From AM-1111 sp046302135 (lineage in GTDB: Bacteria; Bacteroidota; Bacteroidia; B-17B0; Aurantibacillaceae), in assembly GCA_046302135.1 (NCBI GenBank), contig JBKCIQ010000184.1, positions 1-29,079 on the forward strand: a DNA stretch of 29,079 bases, in the 5' to 3' direction. The notes beneath the pieces were generated by a model. That model ran no database searches. It was not told the origin of the DNA and saw only the letters and a list, made by a program, of their open reading frames with translations. Shown piece after piece: positions 25,384 through 29,079 of the stretch (position 1 is its first letter; each line of letters opens with the position of its first letter). The translations under genes and the position numbers were made by a program.

Positions 25384-25469
25384 TTAAAATATATCCATCT
25401 CTCCTCCCTGATTAAACCGCCCATTTTGGATTGCATTTCCCTTTTCAGGTATTTCTATAACTATATCTA
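25384..25469 (-). pseudogene. Coding-like C-terminal fragment of an unknown gene
   Basis: In one minus-strand frame this stretch reads about 28 codons without interruption, containing EIPEKGNAIQNGRFNQGGEM and ending DIF-stop at 25384-25386. It lies just upstream of the broken DUF1016 gene and is cut at its 5' side by direct-repeat copy B. The sequence looks like the tail of a real protein, but I do not recognise the family. It may be a remnant of a gene that once preceded the DUF1016 gene. Confidence 0.35.
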
Positions 25470-25559
25470 ATGTTCTAAAATTCTCCGATCAAGGTTATCA
25501 GTTTGGCAGATATATTTTTTCTTTACTTTTTCTGAGTAGATAGTATAAACGTAAAACAT
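25467..25559 (-). pseudogene. Truncated GIY-YIG nuclease gene
   Basis: From ATG 25559 the frame reads MFYVYTIYSEKVKKKYICQT and ends after 30 codons at TAG 25467-25469. It equals the first 30 codons of the gene at 24141 apart from a few changes, including the glycine of YIG to cysteine and a Trp to Arg, so it cannot be active. The gene is cut where direct-repeat copy B ends. Confidence 0.8.
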
Positions 25560-25609
25560 TTCTAAATCTATAAAATAAAAAAGCCTCACAAATTGTGAGG
25601 CTTGGTGGG
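25470..25609. repeat. 140-bp direct repeat, copy B
   Basis: Partner of copy A (24052-24191), same orientation, 7 mismatches without gaps. This copy is joined to the intact tRNA-Val and its perfect terminator, so it is probably the parental arrangement: tRNA-Val, terminator, GIY-YIG gene start. Confidence 0.9.
25567..25603 (-). terminator. Intrinsic terminator of tRNA-Val
   Basis: On the minus strand a perfect 9-bp stem AAGCCTCAC / GTGAGGCTT (25581-25603) with a 5-nt loop is followed by TTTTTATTTTATAG. The stem begins at the CCA end of the tRNA. This is a textbook rho-independent terminator. Confidence 0.85.
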
Positions 25610-25680
25610 AGATACAGGGTTCGAACCTGTGACCCCCTGCTTGTAAGGCAGGTGCTCTGAACCAGCTGAGCTAATCTCCC
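25603..25680 (-). tRNA. tRNA-Val (anticodon TAC), CCA encoded
   Basis: The minus strand gives a complete cloverleaf of 78 nt. The acceptor stem is GGGAGAT/ATCTCCC, the D arm GCTC..GAGC, the anticodon stem CCTGC/GCAGG around loop CTTACAA, so the anticodon is TAC and it reads valine GTA codons. The variable loop is 5 nt, the T arm ACAGG/CCTGT with loop TTCGAAC, the discriminator A (25606) and an encoded CCA (25603-25605). A good promoter lies upstream and a terminator starts at its end. Remnants of its 3' end occur at 17247 and 23827. Confidence 0.96.
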
Positions 25681-25705
25681 TCTATAAAGAACTTGTTTTG
25701 CGGTG

Positions 25706-25737
25706 CAAATATAGCATCATTTCCTAACATTTTCAAA
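25706..25737 (-). promoter_or_regulatory. Promoter of tRNA-Val
   Basis: On the minus strand TTTG (25734-25737), a 20-nt spacer and TATATTTG (25706-25713) match the Bacteroidota -33/-7 consensus at both boxes. The tRNA begins 25 nt after the -7 box. Confidence 0.7.
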
Positions 25738-25798
25738 CTTTTCCGATTTTGTTTTAAAACTAATTTACCTATCGGAATCTATTCGAAAAAATATTACT

Positions 25799-28642
25799 CT
25801 ACTTAATCGTTTTTACCGACTCCAATGTGAAACTAATGTTTATGTCTTTCGAATCTGAAATGCCAAAATCCTTGCCTATGATAGTTGCATTTCCTTGGAA
25901 ACCTGCTGTCTCATTTTTAACTGTTTGTCCTAAATCGTTTTTCCCCTCCTCATTCTTCTTACCCGCATAAGTAAAGAAAACATCAACGTCTTTTGTTACG
26001 CCCTTCAAAGTAAGTTTACCTTTTGCAATTAAACCTCCAGAAAATCCCCTGCTTTCATCAACAATTACATTGTTTGACTCAAATGTCATTTTAGGAAATT
26101 TTTCAGCGTTAAAGTATTCTTCTTTCCTAAGGTGCTCATCCCTTAATTTATTCTGAGTATTGATGGATTTCACATCCATAACAATAAAAATTTTCGTTTT
26201 GCCGGAAGTATCAACACTTACCGAACCACTGTCTATTACAACTGAACCACGGGTAGGAACTACCGCATGTATAATTGCAAAGTCAACTGAACTGTGTGCC
26301 GCATCCACAATATAACTTCCAGACAACTCTTTTATGTCCTTTTTGTTCGCATTCAAAATGCTATCACATTCTGCTTTACTGTTGCAACTAAATTCTTTTC
26401 CATTGATATTTATAACCATCTTTTCTTTTACCACCACTTTACCTTCTTTTTTGCCGTGTGAACCCAAAAGCGGAGCAAGCGTCAAACCAACAAGACAAGT
26501 TAATTTAATCAGAATGTTCATTGATGGTCCTGATGTGTCTTTGAAAGGATCACCGACTGTATCACCAACTACTGCCGCTTTATGTGGGTCCGATTTCTTA
26601 TAGAAAATTTCTTTCTTTCCATTTACTTCAATTTCTACTCCCTTCTCAAAAGATTTCTTCGCATTATCCCAGGCGCCACCCGCATTATTTTGGAAAATCG
26701 CCCAAAGTACTCCCGATACGGTTACTCCTGCCATATAAGCTCCCAACGCTTCTGCACCCATTATCATTCCAACTAAAATCGGAGTAACAATAGTAATAAC
26801 GCCGGGCATTAGCATTTCTCTCAACGCGGCTTTGGTAGAGATCTCTACACATTTTCCGTATTCCGGTTTTCCTGTTCCCTCCATAATACCAGGAATGGTT
26901 CTGAACTGACGTCGAACTTCGTTTACCATGTCCATTGCGGCTTTACCTACAGAATTCATTGCAAGGGCTGAGAAAACAACAGGAATCATTCCTCCTACAA
27001 ATAATGCAGCCAAAACTTTTGCATCAAAAATGTTGATTCCATTAATACCGGTAAACGTTACATAAGCTGCAAAAAGTGCCAATGCAGTAAGTGCCGCAGA
27101 TGCTATTGCAAATCCCTTTCCGATAGCGGCAGTTGTATTTCCTACCGAATCAAGTATGTCTGTTTTCTCACGAACATCAGCAGGTAATTCACTCATCTCA
27201 GCAACACCTCCAGCATTATCTGCAATAGGACCGAACGCATCTATTGCCAACTGCATTGCAGTGTTGGCCATCATCGCAGAAGCTGCAATTCCTACTCCGT
27301 AAAATCCTGCTAGTGCATAAGCGCCCCAAATTGCTCCCGCAAAAAGTATTACCGGCAATGCGGTGGATAACATTCCTGTTCCAAGTCCTGCGATGATATT
27401 GGTTGCCGCACCAGTTGCTGATTTTTGTACTATACCTAAAATTGGTTTTTTACCAAGTCCGGTGTAATATTCAGTGATGTAACTTATTGCACCACCTACA
27501 AACATTCCGATTACCACCGCGTAAAAAACTTTCATGTTTGTGGTTTCAGCACTTCCGAATTCACCTGCATTGAATACGCTGATGGTCATAGATTCCGGAA
27601 GACACATTTTTATCAGGAAGAATGCTGCAGCTAGTGATAACAAGATAGACATCCAGTTTCCAATATTTAGCGCGCGCTGAACAGTGTTGGTATCCGCTTT
27701 TGCGTTATCACTTACACGTACAAAATAACTGGAAACGATGGAAGCGAATAATCCTACTCCCGCAATTAATAAGGGAAGGAATATAGGACCCATACCGTTA
27801 AACGGAAGACCCACAAAAGAATTGTTGTGAGATTCCATGTAATCACGTATCACGTAATTACCCAAAACCATAGATGCTAAAACTGTTGCAACATAAGAGC
27901 CAAACAAGTCAGCTCCCATTCCCGCAACGTCACCTACGTTATCACCAACGTTATCTGCAATGGTTGCAGGATTACGAGGATCATCTTCAGGAATTCCTGC
28001 TTCAACTTTTCCAACAAGGTCAGCACCAACATCTGCCGCTTTGGTGTATATACCCCCACCAACACGTGCAAAAAGTGCAATACTCTCAGCTCCAACAGAA
28101 AATCCTGCAAGAACTTCAAGAACCTGAGTCATTGCAGTATATCCTCCGTTTGCCAGGCTTCCCTGCATGAAATACATGAAGAATAAAATAAATAACATGC
28201 TCAATCCTAAAACCGCAAGACCTGCAACTCCTAATCCCATTACTGTTCCTCCGGTGAACGAAACCTTTAAAGCTTTTGATAAGGATGTTCTCGCGGCTTG
28301 TGTGGTACGTACGTTTGCTTTTGTTGCAATTCTCATCCCGAAGAAACCGGCAAGTGCACTGAAAACACAACCAATTACAAATGATGCTACAATTAATATA
28401 TGTGATGTTTCAACTACCTGACTCAACCATGCAAGACCTGAACCTGCGATAACGACATATATAGCTAGAATTTTATATTCTGCTTTTAGGAAGGCCATTG
28501 CGCCTTCGGCAACATATCCCGCAATTTCTTTCATTCTTTCATTACCGGCATCTTGCTTGCTTACCCAGGCAGATTTAATCGCCATTACCACAAGTCCAAG
28601 CACTCCTAGCGCCGGAACTATATAAATTATTGAGTCACTCAT
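25799..28642 (-). CDS. hppA: Membrane pyrophosphatase fused to a YceI-like domain
   Basis: Residues 1-727 form a complete membrane pyrophosphatase, which couples PPi hydrolysis to ion export. Seen are RVGGGIYTKAADVGADLVGK (193-212), EDDPRNPATIADNVGDNVGD (219-238), DNAGGVAEM, KAAVVGDTVGDPFKDTSGPS and about 16 hydrophobic helices. GNTTAAIGKG (501-510) has Ala505 where K+-independent enzymes carry Lys, so it should be K+-dependent. Glu186 is seven residues before Arg193, and Gly248 replaces the usual helix-6 Glu, the layout I recall for the Flavobacterium johnsoniae-type H+ pumps. Residues about 728-775 are a linker, and 775-947 a YceI-like lipocalin domain (GSYIVDAAHSSVDFAI, RDEHLRKEEYFNAEKFPKM, GKLTLKGVTKDV). 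Ordinary members end near residue 730. Pyrophosphatase C-termini face the periplasm, where YceI proteins act, so the fusion is topologically sensible. Confidence 0.95.
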   Translation of the reverse strand: MSDSIIYIVPALGVLGLVVMAIKSAWVSKQDAGNERMKEIAGYVAEGAMAFLKAEYKILAIYVVIAGSGLAWLSQVVETSHILIVASFVIGCVFSALAGFFGMRIATKANVRTTQAARTSLSKALKVSFTGGTVMGLGVAGLAVLGLSMLFILFFMYFMQGSLANGGYTAMTQVLEVLAGFSVGAESIALFARVGGGIYTKAADVGADLVGKVEAGIPEDDPRNPATIADNVGDNVGDVAGMGADLFGSYVATVLASMVLGNYVIRDYMESHNNSFVGLPFNGMGPIFLPLLIAGVGLFASIVSSYFVRVSDNAKADTNTVQRALNIGNWMSILLSLAAAFFLIKMCLPESMTISVFNAGEFGSAETTNMKVFYAVVIGMFVGGAISYITEYYTGLGKKPILGIVQKSATGAATNIIAGLGTGMLSTALPVILFAGAIWGAYALAGFYGVGIAASAMMANTAMQLAIDAFGPIADNAGGVAEMSELPADVREKTDILDSVGNTTAAIGKGFAIASAALTALALFAAYVTFTGINGINIFDAKVLAALFVGGMIPVVFSALAMNSVGKAAMDMVNEVRRQFRTIPGIMEGTGKPEYGKCVEISTKAALREMLMPGVITIVTPILVGMIMGAEALGAYMAGVTVSGVLWAIFQNNAGGAWDNAKKSFEKGVEIEVNGKKEIFYKKSDPHKAAVVGDTVGDPFKDTSGPSMNILIKLTCLVGLTLAPLLGSHGKKEGKVVVKEKMVININGKEFSCNSKAECDSILNANKKDIKELSGSYIVDAAHSSVDFAIIHAVVPTRGSVVIDSGSVSVDTSGKTKIFIVMDVKSINTQNKLRDEHLRKEEYFNAEKFPKMTFESNNVIVDESRGFSGGLIAKGKLTLKGVTKDVDVFFTYAGKKNEEGKNDLGQTVKNETAGFQGNATIIGKDFGISDSKDINISFTLESVKTIK

Positions 28643-28695
28643 AGTATAATTTGCTAATTATTAGTTAGTTAAAGTTTTTTTTCAAAAAACGGGTG

Positions 28696-28726
28696 CAAAC
28701 ATAGGGAATTTCCCATGATTTTCAAA
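28696..28726 (-). promoter_or_regulatory. Promoter of hppA
   Basis: On the minus strand TTTG (28723-28726), a 19-nt spacer and TATGTTTG (28696-28703) are full consensus Bacteroidota -33/-7 boxes. The start codon is 53 nt downstream, leaving an AT-rich leader. Confidence 0.7.
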
Positions 28727-28762
28727 ACATGATTTAATCATTCAATTCAATTGAAAATCAGG

Positions 28763-28770
28763 TATTTTTG
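28763..28770 (+). promoter_or_regulatory. Possible -7 box of the PaaY-like gene
   Basis: TATTTTTG matches TAnnTTTG 12 nt before the ATG at 28783. No TTG is found at the right distance upstream and the leader would be very short, so this is tentative. Confidence 0.25.
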
Positions 28771-28782
28771 AAAAAAATTATC

Positions 28783-29079
28783 ATGGCCAACATTTATGAG
28801 TTCAATGGAATAAAGCCTTATGTTCATCGTTCTGCTTTTGTTCATCCTAACGCAACAGTAACAGGAAATGTAAGTATAGGAAGAGATGTTTACATAGGTC
28901 CCGGTGCGGCAATAAGAGGCGATTGGGGCGCAATAATCATTGAAGATGGTTGTAATGTTCAGGAGAATTGCACCATACATATGTTTCCAGGTGTTACTGT
29001 TTACTTACGAGAAGGTGCACATATTGGTCATGGTGCAGTAATTCATGGTGCCGAGATCGGACGAAATTCTTTGATTGGA
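28783..29079 (+). CDS. Gamma-carbonic-anhydrase / PaaY-like hexapeptide protein (cut by window edge)
   Basis: The first 99 residues are visible. They form a left-handed beta-helix of hexapeptide repeats: FVHPNATVTGNVSIG, VYIGPGAAIRGDWGAIIIED, NVQENCTIHMFPG and AHIGHGAVIHGAEIG. The histidines in TIH and HIGHGAVIHG and the RGDWG and QEN phrases match the metal-binding and trimer-interface positions of gamma-class carbonic anhydrases and of PaaY, a thioesterase-like protein linked with phenylacetate breakdown. The MFPG phrase before the second histidine pair is nearer to PaaY/CaiE than to classical Cam, but the C-terminus is missing, so the split cannot be decided. It is divergent from hppA across a 140-bp promoter region. 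Confidence 0.85.
   Translation, partial: MANIYEFNGIKPYVHRSAFVHPNATVTGNVSIGRDVYIGPGAAIRGDWGAIIIEDGCNVQENCTIHMFPGVTVYLREGAHIGHGAVIHGAEIGRNSLIG

Noticed and set aside
28747..28980. Minus-strand open frame of 77 codons opposite the PaaY-like gene
   Set aside because: The plus strand has clear hexapeptide-repeat coding over the same bases; the reverse frame is a shadow.

Overview
The window comes from an AT-rich member of the Bacteroidota, probably near the Flavobacteriales. The evidence is a type IX secretion (T9SS) C-terminal sorting domain, a FISUMP-domain protein, a TPR/SpoIIE phosphatase typical of the phylum, many short-leader secreted proteins, and promoters that fit the Bacteroidota -33/-7 pattern (TTTG, 19-20 nt, TAnnTTTG). 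No species can be named from the sequence alone.

Layout. Bases 1-17,100 look like ordinary chromosome: the start of a secreted protein gene (minus strand), a probable envelope protein, rfbB with a short-chain dehydrogenase, a convergent operon trmB-lipoprotein-SpoIIE phosphatase, a three-gene operon for secreted proteins led by an unusual multidomain trypsin-like protease, a large OmpA-family protein, a lipoprotein, an orphan PAS/HisKA_2 histidine kinase and a small membrane-anchored protein.

Bases 17,250-25,680 look like an accessory island at the 3' end of tRNA-Val(TAC). The intact tRNA is at 25,603-25,680 (minus strand). Same-orientation copies of its 3' end lie at 17,247-17,274 and 23,827-23,881, the second interrupted by a GC-rich palindrome. 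Inside are a T9SS-sorted protein and a FISUMP protein, a 1104-residue Mrr-nuclease/SF2-helicase protein with seven C-terminal integrase-type repeats, an intact DUF1016 (YhcG/PDDEXK) nuclease gene, a second DUF1016 gene with two compensating frameshifts, and one nearly complete plus two fragmentary GIY-YIG nuclease genes. A 140-bp, 95% identical direct repeat brackets the broken DUF1016 gene. Both DUF1016 genes carry short palindromic repeats, in frame, directly before the same conserved W-G/S-H motif. No integrase gene is visible. The content suggests a defence or nuclease island built by repeated insertion at the tRNA, but that function is inferred.

Bases 25,799-29,079 return to core functions: a membrane pyrophosphatase fused at its C-terminus to a complete YceI-like domain, with the ion-gate glutamate moved from helix 6 to helix 5, and a divergent gamma-carbonic-anhydrase/PaaY-like gene cut by the window edge.
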